This document shows, piece after piece, positions 1 through 5,694 of a stretch of 5,694 nucleotides of DNA. Location: positions 1 through 5,694 of the forward strand of contig CAYTRV010000150.1 of assembly GCA_964440285.1 (NCBI GenBank), given 5' to 3'. The notes under the pieces were generated by a model, which was given only the letters and a program-made list of their open reading frames with translations, did no database searches and was not told the DNA's origin. Position numbers and translations under genes: made by a program. This DNA is from CALMEC01 sp964440285. Its GTDB lineage: Bacteria > Actinomycetota > Thermoleophilia > Miltoncostaeales > Miltoncostaeaceae. The stretch's first letter is position 1; each line of letters begins with the position of its first letter.

Positions 1-32
1 CACTTTCACCACGGACTGCTCGGGAATCAGGG

Positions 33-48
33 GACTGACCGTTCAGTC
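33..48. promoter_or_regulatory. Perfect inverted repeat, TetR-operator-like
   Basis: The sequence reads GACTGA-CCGT-TCAGTC: two perfect 6-base arms around a 4-base centre. Arms of this size and spacing, built on a TGAC/GTCA core, are typical of operators bound by TetR/AcrR-family dimers, which often control MFS efflux genes. It directly abuts the -10-like hexamer at 48-53, so a bound repressor would block polymerase. No TetR gene lies in the window; one could lie to the left. The palindrome is seen; binding by a TetR protein is inference. Confidence 0.45.
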
Positions 49-53
49 ATAAT
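48..53 (+). promoter_or_regulatory. Possible -10 box for the MFS fragment
   Basis: CATAAT differs from consensus TATAAT at one position and sits in an otherwise GC-rich stretch, 13 bases before the ATG at 67. No convincing -35 hexamer is visible 16-18 bases upstream (around 24-31), so the promoter would be weak or activator dependent, with a very short leader. It adjoins the palindrome at 33-48. Confidence 0.3.
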
Positions 54-66
54 CTCACGAAGGTTG

Positions 67-480
67 ATGGCGCCCGGGCCTGCCCACCGCCGCTCCCCGA
101 CCCCCGGCCTCCTGGTGGGACTGGTCATCACGACACTTGGTTTCCTCCTGCTGACGGTATCCCAGAGTTCGACATGGTTCGTCACGGCGACGCTTGGCGA
201 TGCGCTCCTTGGGTGCGGCATCGTCATCGGCGTAATCTCGAGCGCGAGCCTGCGCCAGTGCAGCGTGCCAACTGAGCTCCTCGGCAGGGTGACGGTGAGC
301 TATCGGCTCGTCGTGCAGGGCGCGGTGACGCTCGGTGCGGCGATTGGTGGTGTGGTTGGAGAGTTCATCGGCGTCCGTGAGGCGATCGGCGTGGGCGTCG
401 TGGTCTCGGCGCTTGCTGCCGCCGCGGCGCTCCGCACGTGCCTCAACGGTCCCGACCCTCAGGGGGTCGTGACGACCTGA
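67..480 (+). CDS. MFS transporter, C-terminal fragment (likely truncated remnant)
   Basis: This encodes about 137 residues of hydrophobic protein matching the last third of an MFS drug-efflux-type permease (MFS_3/macrolide-efflux style, 12 membrane segments, normally about 400 residues). Hydrophobic segments lie near residues 14-33, 38-62 and 82-122, the last long enough for two helices. The stretch VPTELLGRVTVSYRL, followed by a G-rich helix and EFIGVREAIG, is the usual conserved end of the family. The frame is open to position 1, but residues before RRLMAPG are not membrane-like and the DNA there looks like a promoter/operator, so the N-terminal two thirds appear deleted rather than merely off-window. 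The ATG at 67, with GAAGG three bases upstream, is preferred to the TTG at 64. Its 3' end overlaps the convergent LuxR gene. Alone it is unlikely to transport anything. Confidence 0.6.
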   Translation: MAPGPAHRRSPTPGLLVGLVITTLGFLLLTVSQSSTWFVTATLGDALLGCGIVIGVISSASLRQCSVPTELLGRVTVSYRLVVQGAVTLGAAIGGVVGEFIGVREAIGVGVVVSALAAAAALRTCLNGPDPQGVVTT

Positions 481-3128
481 GCCGCGACCTCGGTCACGAT
501 TCCGAGCTCCTGCGCCGCGCTGACCGCGGCGGTGCGGCTCGTGACGGCGAGCTTCGCGAAGATCCGCTCAAGGTGGCGTCCCACCGTCTTCTCGCTGATG
601 TAGAGCCGATGTCCGATCTCCCGGTTCGTCAGCCCCAGGGCGAGCTGTTCCAGCACCTCGACCTCGCGTTCTGACAGCCCCGAGCTGTCGCGGTGGCGTG
701 AGGCCATCACGAACTTGTGACCGCGCGCGCGGAGGGCGGCTTCGCACTGGGCCCGCCAGCCCGGGGCCTCCATCTCGCGGAACAGCCGGCGCGCCTCAAG
801 CAGGTCCTCGACCGCATCCGGTTTCACGCCCCCGGCCTCGCCCGCCAGCATCAGGGCGCGGGCCGACCACCATTGCAGGCCCGCCTCGGCAAACCGGGCC
901 GACGCTTCGCGGAACGCCGCCACCTTCGGTCCCGCGGACCGGGCAGCCCAGCCCTCCGCGTAGGGCAGGAGCGCCCGCGCCAGCGGGGCGCCCGCTTCCG
1001 CAGCCACCGCGAGCTCCGCCCGGACCGGCTTCGCCTCCGCCGCCGGAAGCACCTCGCAGGCCGCCCCCAACAGCCCGATCGCATCGACGCGGTCCTCCGT
1101 CCCGCGCCAAGACTCAACGGCCGCGCGGGCAACCGCACGCGCCTCGTCCGCCTCACCCGCGGCCTGAGCGGCATGCGCGTGGAAGGCCGAGAGCGGGCCC
1201 ATGTGCTCGATCGTCATGCTGGGATCGGCGTCCGCGGTGATCGACCGGAGCGCCTCGAGGGCCTCCGGGATCTTGCCCTGGCAGAAGTCGATCCAGGCGA
1301 TCAAGCCGTCCAGATGCGCGAGCGACCGGGAGCCGAGCGCCTCGAACGCCGCCCGTGAGCGCAGGGCGACCCGCCTGGCCTCGTGCAGACGGCCCATCGC
1401 GGTCATCGCCTCCGCCAGGTTGTGCGTGAGCGGGGCATCGACCTCCGCCACATTGTGGGCGTCAACCACGTCGAGCCCCTCCTGGGCCCGGTCGGCCGCG
1501 CGGCGGACCATGCCGAGCATCAGCAGGCACACGCTCTCGTTGTTCATCGTGACCGCGACCTGCCGCCACAGGCCCGCCGCCCTGGCCTGCTCGAGGCCCT
1601 GCCGGAAGTGCGCCAGCCCATCGGGGCTCGCCGACGAGCGGACGCTCGCAAGGCCGATCGCGTTCACGGCCCGAATCGCAGTGAGAACGTCGCCGGCGGC
1701 GGTCGCCTCGCCATGGGCACGTGTTGCCCATTCGAGGGCTTCGGAGTGGCGACCGGCGGTCTGCGCGAACATCGCGGCCTGCGTGAGTGCCTGCGCCCGT
1801 TCGGCGAGCGGTTGATGGCCGTCCGGGACGTTGGCGTGGATGACCTCGAACGCCTCCTGCCGATGGCCCGCGTACCAGCGCACCCGAGCCCATTCCGTCG
1901 CGGCACGGATCGCAGCGCCCTCGTTGCCAGCCTTGCGCTGGCGCCGGATGACGTCGCGGAGCGCCTGCGTCGCCTCATCCCACTGTCCGATGCCGGCCAG
2001 GGCCAGGCCCCGTTCCAGCATCGCCTCCAGGCGCTCGCCCTCCGGCCAGCGCCGGTCGCACCACGCGAGCGCGCGATCGGCGTGCGCGAGGGCACGGGCA
2101 GGTTCCCCGCGCTCGCGGGCGAACGCGGCGGCCCGCAGGGAGAGGCCCACGACCTCGTGGGGATCGAAGCTGCCGATGGCGTACTGCACGAGCTCGGCGG
2201 CGGCGGCGCCCCTGGCCCGGCGAGCTCCGAGCACGGCTGCGTGGCGGCGGCGGAGCTCGCTTGGCGGGGTGGCCTGGCGGACGACCTCGGCCACGAGCGG
2301 GTCGGTGAACCCCAGGCGGAGCGGTCCGGGACCTGGGAGCTCCTCGAGGAGTCCCGATGCGGCCAGGGCGTCGAGGATCGGCGCGAGGCCGTCCTCGCTG
2401 CGACTGGTGAGCCGGACCAGATGCGACGGCTCGAACACGGATCCCAGCACCGAGGCCCACCGGGCGATGTCGACGTGCGCCGGGTCGATCGCGTCGACGG
2501 TCGGCTGCACCGCTCGCACCAATGCGGGGGGCAGGCGCAGCGGGGTGTCCTCCGACGCGGGGGTCCGGTTCGCCCGGGCCAGGGGTACGAGCACTCCGGG
2601 TCGGCCGCCGCCCAACGCGAGGAAGCGGGCGAGCATGACCTCGCCGACCGTCGGGGCGACGTCGTCGACGATCTCCCGGGCGGCCTCCTCGTCGAGCGGA
2701 TCCAGCTCGACGAAGGACGGGCCGGCGGGGATCTCACGCATGCACGCGATGAGCAGGCCCGGGGTGCCGGCGAGCGTCTCGCCGAGCTCCCACGCCAGGT
2801 CGAAGGAATCGTCGATGTCGTCCAGCAACGCTGCGAAGGGGCGCAGCTCGCTGGACTTGACCGGGTCCGCCCGCAGACCCGCGGCGCTCAACCCGGCGCC
2901 GAGCCGATCGGGGAGCGGGCCGCCGCCGCGCAGCCGCACGCGCACCGACCCGTCGGCCTCGAGCGCCGCGACGACCTCCGCCGCGAACCGTGTCGAGCCG
3001 ACCCACGTTGCTCCGACGACGACCACCAAGCCCGGCCGGCCGGCGGCAGCCTGCAGCGCCGCGGCCAGCTCGGAGTCCCGGCCGACGAAATACGGTTCGC
3101 CTCCTGCGGTTGCGTGTCCCGCCGTCAC
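459..3128 (-). CDS. LAL-type LuxR family transcriptional regulator (ATPase-TPR-HTH)
   Basis: This 889-residue cytoplasmic regulator has the size and order of large ATP-binding LuxR (LAL/MalT-like) proteins. FVGRDSEL at 14-21 opens a STAND-type NTPase module. The P-loop at 39-46 reads GATWVGST, against the family's usual GxxGxGK[ST]; the lysine and one glycine are missing. A Walker-B-like LLDD is at 101-104 and an arginine follows LLIACM at 131. A winged-helix-like segment covers roughly 205-285, and repetitive alanine-rich helical hairpins (TPR-like) cover roughly 325-800. The C-terminal LuxR/GerE domain spans about 816-880, with LSEREVEVL, GLTNREIG and recognition helix SEKTVGRHLERIFAKL all canonical. 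The start is GTG; an in-frame TAG lies 16 codons upstream with no other start between. Such proteins normally use ATP and an inducer or partner protein to switch multimerisation and activate promoters. The target genes and ligand cannot be read from the sequence. It lies downstream of, and co-directional with, the tRNA pair. Confidence 0.93.
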   Translation of the reverse strand: MTAGHATAGGEPYFVGRDSELAAALQAAAGRPGLVVVVGATWVGSTRFAAEVVAALEADGSVRVRLRGGGPLPDRLGAGLSAAGLRADPVKSSELRPFAALLDDIDDSFDLAWELGETLAGTPGLLIACMREIPAGPSFVELDPLDEEAAREIVDDVAPTVGEVMLARFLALGGGRPGVLVPLARANRTPASEDTPLRLPPALVRAVQPTVDAIDPAHVDIARWASVLGSVFEPSHLVRLTSRSEDGLAPILDALAASGLLEELPGPGPLRLGFTDPLVAEVVRQATPPSELRRRHAAVLGARRARGAAAAELVQYAIGSFDPHEVVGLSLRAAAFARERGEPARALAHADRALAWCDRRWPEGERLEAMLERGLALAGIGQWDEATQALRDVIRRQRKAGNEGAAIRAATEWARVRWYAGHRQEAFEVIHANVPDGHQPLAERAQALTQAAMFAQTAGRHSEALEWATRAHGEATAAGDVLTAIRAVNAIGLASVRSSASPDGLAHFRQGLEQARAAGLWRQVAVTMNNESVCLLMLGMVRRAADRAQEGLDVVDAHNVAEVDAPLTHNLAEAMTAMGRLHEARRVALRSRAAFEALGSRSLAHLDGLIAWIDFCQGKIPEALEALRSITADADPSMTIEHMGPLSAFHAHAAQAAGEADEARAVARAAVESWRGTEDRVDAIGLLGAACEVLPAAEAKPVRAELAVAAEAGAPLARALLPYAEGWAARSAGPKVAAFREASARFAEAGLQWWSARALMLAGEAGGVKPDAVEDLLEARRLFREMEAPGWRAQCEAALRARGHKFVMASRHRDSSGLSEREVEVLEQLALGLTNREIGHRLYISEKTVGRHLERIFAKLAVTSRTAAVSAAQELGIVTEVAAQVVTTP

Positions 3129-3130
3129 GG

Positions 3131-3137
3131 CCTCCTC
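3131..3137 (-). promoter_or_regulatory. Ribosome binding site of the LuxR regulator
   Basis: GAGGAGG on the minus strand stands directly before the GTG. The second GAGG would leave only two bases, but pairing through the first GAGG leaves five, an acceptable distance. Together with the in-frame TAG upstream this fixes the start at 3128. Confidence 0.6.
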
Positions 3138-3178
3138 AGATCCGTCGCGGCTCGTCCTGGGCGCAGGGCCACCCTACC

Positions 3179-3254
3179 AACCGCCCCACGGATCGGGTGA
3201 ACCCGCCCCGGGTTCGTTCGAGGCTCTGAGCCTCCACCAATCCGCGGGGCGGTT
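3179..3254 (-). other. Compact three-way-junction fold in the LuxR leader (possible structured RNA)
   Basis: Positions 3179-3196 pair with 3237-3254 to form an 18-bp basal stem. Sixteen pairs are Watson-Crick. The other two (3188/3245 and 3194/3239) are A-C mismatches in plus-strand RNA but G-U wobbles in minus-strand RNA, so the helix is continuous only in the minus transcript. Enclosed are a 6-bp hairpin (3220-3225/3229-3234, 3-base loop) and a 7-bp hairpin (3199-3205/3209-3215, 3-base loop). Junction linkers are just two, four and two bases. Almost every base of the 76 is paired. No U-tract follows, so it is not a standard intrinsic terminator. It ends 50 bases before the LuxR GTG. I do not recognise it as a known riboswitch or ribozyme; a DNA cruciform or dispersed palindromic repeat is also possible. 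Confidence 0.55.
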
Positions 3255-3268
3255 CAGGGCGATGCCGT

Positions 3269-3295
3269 GGGGCTCTGCGTGTGGTGCAGAGCCCC
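3269..3295. terminator. Perfect hairpin downstream of the tRNA pair, possible terminator
   Basis: GGGGCTCTGC (3269-3278) and GCAGAGCCCC (3286-3295) are perfect 10-base arms around a 7-base loop, beginning seven bases past the tRNA-Glu 3' end on the minus strand. The position and strength fit a terminator or 3'-processing stop for the tRNA transcript. No T-run follows on either strand, so any termination would be of the U-tract-poor type reported in high-GC bacteria, or incomplete. Confidence 0.45.
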
Positions 3296-3301
3296 TCCGG
3301 A

Positions 3302-3374
3302 TAGCGCATACGGGATTCGAACCCGTGTTACCGGCGTGAGAGGCCGGCGTCCTAGGCCCCTAGACGAATGCGCC
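3302..3374 (-). tRNA. tRNA-Glu (anticodon CUC)
   Basis: This 73-base cloverleaf decodes GAG. Reading the minus strand, the 7-bp acceptor stem is GGCGCAT/ATGCGCT, with a G-U pair at 1-72, and the discriminator is A. The D arm GTCTAGGGGCCTAGGAC is typical of tRNA-Glu. The anticodon stem CCGGC/GCCGG carries loop CTCTCAC, giving anticodon CUC. The variable stretch is short and the T arm ACGGG-TTCGAAT-CCCGT is perfect. CCA is not encoded, so it must be added by the CCA-adding enzyme. It follows tRNA-Gln after 39 bases in the same orientation and is probably co-transcribed with it. Confidence 0.95.
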
Positions 3375-3413
3375 CTGGACGTACCGCTTGAGTTGAGCCG
3401 CTCGGGAGTCGAG

Positions 3414-3484
3414 TTGGGGGAGGAGGATTCGAACCCCCGCTACCGGGGCCAGAACCCGGCGTCCTACCGCTAGACGATCCCCCA
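3414..3484 (-). tRNA. tRNA-Gln (anticodon CUG)
   Basis: This 71-base cloverleaf decodes CAG. The acceptor stem TGGGGGA/TCCCCCA starts with U1-A72, as is common for tRNA-Gln, and the discriminator is A. The D arm is GTCTAGCGGTAGGAC. The anticodon stem CCGGG/CCCGG holds loop TTCTGGC, anticodon CUG. The T arm GGGGG-TTCGAAT-CCTCC has one G-U pair. No CCA is encoded. As the first gene of the two-tRNA transcript, it sits 24 bases after the -10-like TAGCCT at 3508-3513. A Gln(CUG)-Glu(CUC) pair recurs in high-GC bacteria such as actinomycetes. Confidence 0.95.
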
Positions 3485-3507
3485 CCGGGGCCCCTTCGCG
3501 ACCGGTG

Positions 3508-3513
3508 AGGCTA
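3508..3513 (-). promoter_or_regulatory. Likely -10 box of the tRNA-Gln/tRNA-Glu promoter
   Basis: On the minus strand the sequence reads TGTGCTAGCCT, whose last hexamer TAGCCT fits the TANNNT -10 pattern usual in high-GC bacteria. Transcription would begin about 16 bases before the tRNA-Gln 5' end, a normal short leader for RNase P. No clear TTGACA-like -35 is seen 16-18 bases upstream. The box lies in the 68-base gap between the ABC gene stop and tRNA-Gln. Confidence 0.4.
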
Positions 3514-3552
3514 GCACACCGACCCTCCCGCTCCATGCTCCGAGAGGAGGCC

Positions 3553-5367
3553 CTACGCGGCCGACTGCTCCCAATCCGTGTAGAGCCGGGCGTATCGGCC
3601 GCCGGCGCGCAGGAGCTCGTCGTGGCTGCCCTCCTCCGCCACGCGGCCCTCCTCCACGACCACGATGCGGTCGGCGTCGCGGATCGTGGAGAGGCGGTGG
3701 GCGATGACGATCGCCGTGCGGCCGGCGAGGAGCGTCGCCAGCGCCTGTTCGATCCTCGCCTCGGTGCGGAGATCGACGGATGAGGTGGCCTCATCGAGGA
3801 TGAGGAGCCTCGGGTCCGCGACGAGCGCGCGGGCGAACGCCAGGAGCTGGCGCTGGCCGGTCGACAGCCGTGAGCCGCGCTCCTCGATCTGCGTCTCGAA
3901 CCCGTCCGGCAGCGCGTCGATGAACTCGAGGGCGCCGATCGCCGCGCAGGCCCTTCGCAACTCGGCATCGGTTGCGTCCGGCCGGGCGAAGCGCAGGTTC
4001 TCGGCGACGGTCCCGCTGAACAGGTACCCCTCCTGCGGGACGATGCCCAGCTGCGCGCGGAGCGAGGCCTGCGCGACGTCGCGCAGGTCGTATCCATCGA
4101 TCAGCACCGCGCCCTCGTCGGGGTCGTAGAACCGGGCGATGAGTTTCGCGAGAGTCGACTTCCCGGCGCCGGTCGGCCCGACGAGCGCGACCGTCTCACC
4201 AGCACGGATCGTGAGGTTGACGTCGTGGATGACCGGCTCGTCGATGTACGCGAACGTGAGGCCGCGAAGCTCGATCGACCCGCTGACGGGGGGGAGATCC
4301 CGCGCGCCCGGCCGGTCGACCATTGACGGCTCGGTCTCGAGCACGCCGAGGATCTTCTCCAGGGCCGCCATCGCCGATTGGAAGGTGCCGTAGAGCTGCG
4401 AGAGCTGCTGGATCGGGTCGAAGAAGATCACCACGTACCCGAGGAACGCAACGAGCACGCCAACGGTGAGGTCGCCGTCGAGCACGCGCCGTCCGCCGAA
4501 CAGGAGCACCAGAGCGGTGCCGATCGCCGTAAGGAACTCGACGGCGGGGAAGTACACCGACGAGATCCGGATGGTGTGCAGGTTCGCCTGCCGGTACTCG
4601 TCGTTGACCGCGCGGAACTCGCGCTCGGCCGGCTCCTGGCGGCCGAAGCCCTGCACGACGCGGATGCCGGAGATGGTCTCCTGCAGCGCGGCGAGGACGT
4701 TGGCGACCTTCTCCCGGGTGCGCCGGTACGCGCCGGCGGACGCGACCCTGAAGACGGCGGTGGCCACCGCCAGGAACGGAAACACGCTGAACGCCACGAG
4801 CGCGAGGCGCCAGTCGTAGCTGAACAGGATCGCGATGACCCCGACGAAGGTGAGGCCCTGCACCACCAGGGTCGTGATCCCGTCCGTCACGAGCTGGCGG
4901 AGCGCCTCGATGTCGCTGGTGAGGCGGCTCACGGTGACGCCGGTCGGGATTCGCTCGTGATGGCCGATGGAGAGGCGCATGAGGTGCGCGAACACGCCGG
5001 TGCGCAGGTCGAGCAGCATCCGCTCCCCGATCCAGCTCGACAGGTACGTCTGCCCGTAGCCGGTGAGCCAGCCGACGAGTCCCGCGCCCACCAGCAGCAG
5101 TACCGCCGTCACAAGCACGCCCTTGTCGCCCTTGGCGATGCCGTCGTCTATGGCGATCTGGGCGAGGGCCGGCGCGGCCAGGCCGGCGGCGGTCAGCAGG
5201 ACCATCAAGAGCAGGGTGACGGCGATGAGCCAGCGGTAGGGCCGGAAGTACGGGACGAGCTTGCGCAGCTTCTTCGTGGGGACGTGGCCCGACCGCGCAT
5301 CGCGGTCGACGAGCGCGCCCAGCACGATCGATGCCGGGCCGTGGCCGGGGGGACGACCGATGCTCAC
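3553..5367 (-). CDS. ABC exporter half-transporter (fused membrane and ATPase domains)
   Basis: This 604-residue protein has the length and order of type IV ABC exporters (MsbA/LmrA/BmrCD-like multidrug or lipid exporters). After a polar N-terminus of about 45 residues, hydrophobic segments near 46-68, 84-104, 164-184, 187-207, 275-292 and 302-318 form the six-helix membrane domain. The ATPase domain follows: Walker A GPTGAGKST from 397, Q-loop Gln445 in VPQEGYLFSGT, signature LSTGQRQ from 501 (Thr in place of the first Gly of LSGGQ), Walker B LLILDE 521-526 with catalytic Glu526, D-loop SSVD, and H-loop His557 in IAHRLST. The GTG start overlaps the stop of the upstream ABC gene as GTGA, and GGTGG lies seven bases before it. 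This indicates translational coupling and a heterodimer at the inner membrane. The LSTGQ form is characteristic of one partner of such pairs. The substrate cannot be deduced. Confidence 0.95.
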   Translation of the reverse strand: MSIGRPPGHGPASIVLGALVDRDARSGHVPTKKLRKLVPYFRPYRWLIAVTLLLMVLLTAAGLAAPALAQIAIDDGIAKGDKGVLVTAVLLLVGAGLVGWLTGYGQTYLSSWIGERMLLDLRTGVFAHLMRLSIGHHERIPTGVTVSRLTSDIEALRQLVTDGITTLVVQGLTFVGVIAILFSYDWRLALVAFSVFPFLAVATAVFRVASAGAYRRTREKVANVLAALQETISGIRVVQGFGRQEPAEREFRAVNDEYRQANLHTIRISSVYFPAVEFLTAIGTALVLLFGGRRVLDGDLTVGVLVAFLGYVVIFFDPIQQLSQLYGTFQSAMAALEKILGVLETEPSMVDRPGARDLPPVSGSIELRGLTFAYIDEPVIHDVNLTIRAGETVALVGPTGAGKSTLAKLIARFYDPDEGAVLIDGYDLRDVAQASLRAQLGIVPQEGYLFSGTVAENLRFARPDATDAELRRACAAIGALEFIDALPDGFETQIEERGSRLSTGQRQLLAFARALVADPRLLILDEATSSVDLRTEARIEQALATLLAGRTAIVIAHRLSTIRDADRIVVVEEGRVAEEGSHDELLRAGGRYARLYTDWEQSAA

Positions 5368-5694
5368 CCGCCCGCCACCAACTCTGGTCGTGCGAGGCCG
5401 CGGTCGTAGATCTCGCGGTAGATCTCGCTCGTCGCGTAGAGCGCGTCGTGCGTCCCCCTCGCGGCGATGCCTCCACCGTCGAGCACCACGATCTCGTCGG
5501 CGAGGGCGATCGTCGACAGCCGGTGGGCGATGATGAACGTCGTGCGGCCGCTCATCGCCGCTCGCAAGGCGTCCTGGATCTCGTGCTCGGTGGAGGCATC
5601 GACCGACGCGGTGGCCTCGTCGAGGATCAGCACCCGCGGGTCGGTGATGACCGCCCGCGCGATCGCGATGCGCTGGCGCTGCCCGCCGGACAGC
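5364..5694 (-). CDS. ABC exporter partner subunit, C-terminal end (cut by window edge)
   Basis: Only the last 109 or so codons of the ATPase domain are present; the frame runs open to position 5694. The visible part begins at the signature LSGGQRQRIAIARA, in canonical form, followed by Walker B VLILDE with its catalytic glutamate, D-loop ASVD and the H-loop histidine in IIAHRLST. It ends ARPELVAGG and stops in TGA, which overlaps the GTG start of the next ABC gene by four bases. As the first gene of the pair it presumably carries its own six-helix membrane domain off-window and dimerises with the downstream subunit. Operon promoter and start are outside the window. Confidence 0.93.
   Translation of the reverse strand, partial: LSGGQRQRIAIARAVITDPRVLILDEATASVDASTEHEIQDALRAAMSGRTTFIIAHRLSTIALADEIVVLDGGGIAARGTHDALYATSEIYREIYDRGLARPELVAGG

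Noticed and set aside
1..12. Possible start of a divergent minus-strand gene (GTG GTG AAA GTG)
   Set aside because: Only four codons fall in the window and there is no convincing ribosome binding site; a divergent TetR gene would be expected near but cannot be supported.
1383..3200. Long plus-strand open frame of 605 codons
   Set aside because: It is antisense to the LuxR gene, whose protein is clearly homologous end to end; the frame's product is Arg/Gly-rich low-complexity sequence, a GC-rich shadow.
3179..3254. Integron attC site as explanation of the folded palindrome
   Set aside because: The ends lack the required GTTRRRY and RYYYAAC core boxes, and no integrase or cassette array is present in the window.
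3267..3473. Plus-strand open frame whose product contains GIRTRVTG and EEDSNPRYRGQ
   Set aside because: This is the well-known false protein produced by reading the antisense strand of tRNA T arms; both tRNAs here fold well.
3302..3484. Prophage or island attachment site at the tRNA genes
   Set aside because: No direct repeat of a tRNA 3' end is found elsewhere in the window beyond the similarity of the two tRNAs, and no integrase gene is visible.
4378..5409. Plus-strand 343-codon frame
   Set aside because: Antisense shadow of the ABC gene, charged low-complexity product, no motif.
4196..5476. Minus-strand 426-codon frame
   Set aside because: It is in another frame of the same strand as the ABC exporter, Arg/Pro/His-rich with no recognisable domain; the ABC frame has all conserved motifs.

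Overview
This 5,694-base window is very GC-rich (roughly 70% by eye) and densely coded. Long shadow frames run antisense to the real genes, as is usual at such composition. The GTG starts, the adjacent tRNA-Gln(CUG)/tRNA-Glu(CUC) pair without encoded CCA, a large ATP-binding LuxR regulator and the style of the ABC exporter all suggest a high-GC bacterium of the Actinomycetota (for example Thermoleophilia-like) or Chloroflexota. The sequence alone does not decide between them.

Layout from left to right. (1) Positions 1-63 hold a perfect TetR-style inverted repeat (33-48) abutting a -10-like CATAAT (48-53). (2) Positions 67-480, plus strand, encode only the C-terminal four membrane segments of an MFS drug-efflux-like transporter, probably a truncated remnant. 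(3) Positions 459-3128, minus strand, encode an 889-residue LAL-type (MalT-like) LuxR regulator: degenerate STAND-type ATPase, helical/TPR-like middle and intact C-terminal LuxR HTH. Its 3' end overlaps the MFS 3' end by 22 bases, tail to tail. (4) Positions 3129-3301 are a non-coding gap packed with inverted repeats. They include a compact three-way-junction fold (3179-3254) that pairs fully only in minus-strand RNA, and a perfect 10-bp hairpin (3269-3295). (5) tRNA-Glu (3302-3374) and tRNA-Gln (3414-3484) lie on the minus strand, with a likely -10 box at 3508-3513. (6) Positions 3553-5367 and 5364 to the window edge, minus strand, encode two ABC exporter half-transporters overlapping by the four bases GTGA. 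They are probably a translationally coupled heterodimeric multidrug/lipid-type exporter; the upstream partner is cut by the window edge.

Functionally the window looks like export and regulation genes on both sides of a housekeeping tRNA pair. No complete novel system is evident. The most unusual element is the structured segment between tRNA-Glu and the LuxR gene. On the minus strand the order is tRNA-Gln, tRNA-Glu, hairpin, three-way junction, regulator start, so the structure would lie in the regulator's 5' leader, or in tRNA read-through RNA. The next most interesting points are the lost P-loop lysine of the regulator and the operator-like palindrome directly in front of a truncated transporter.
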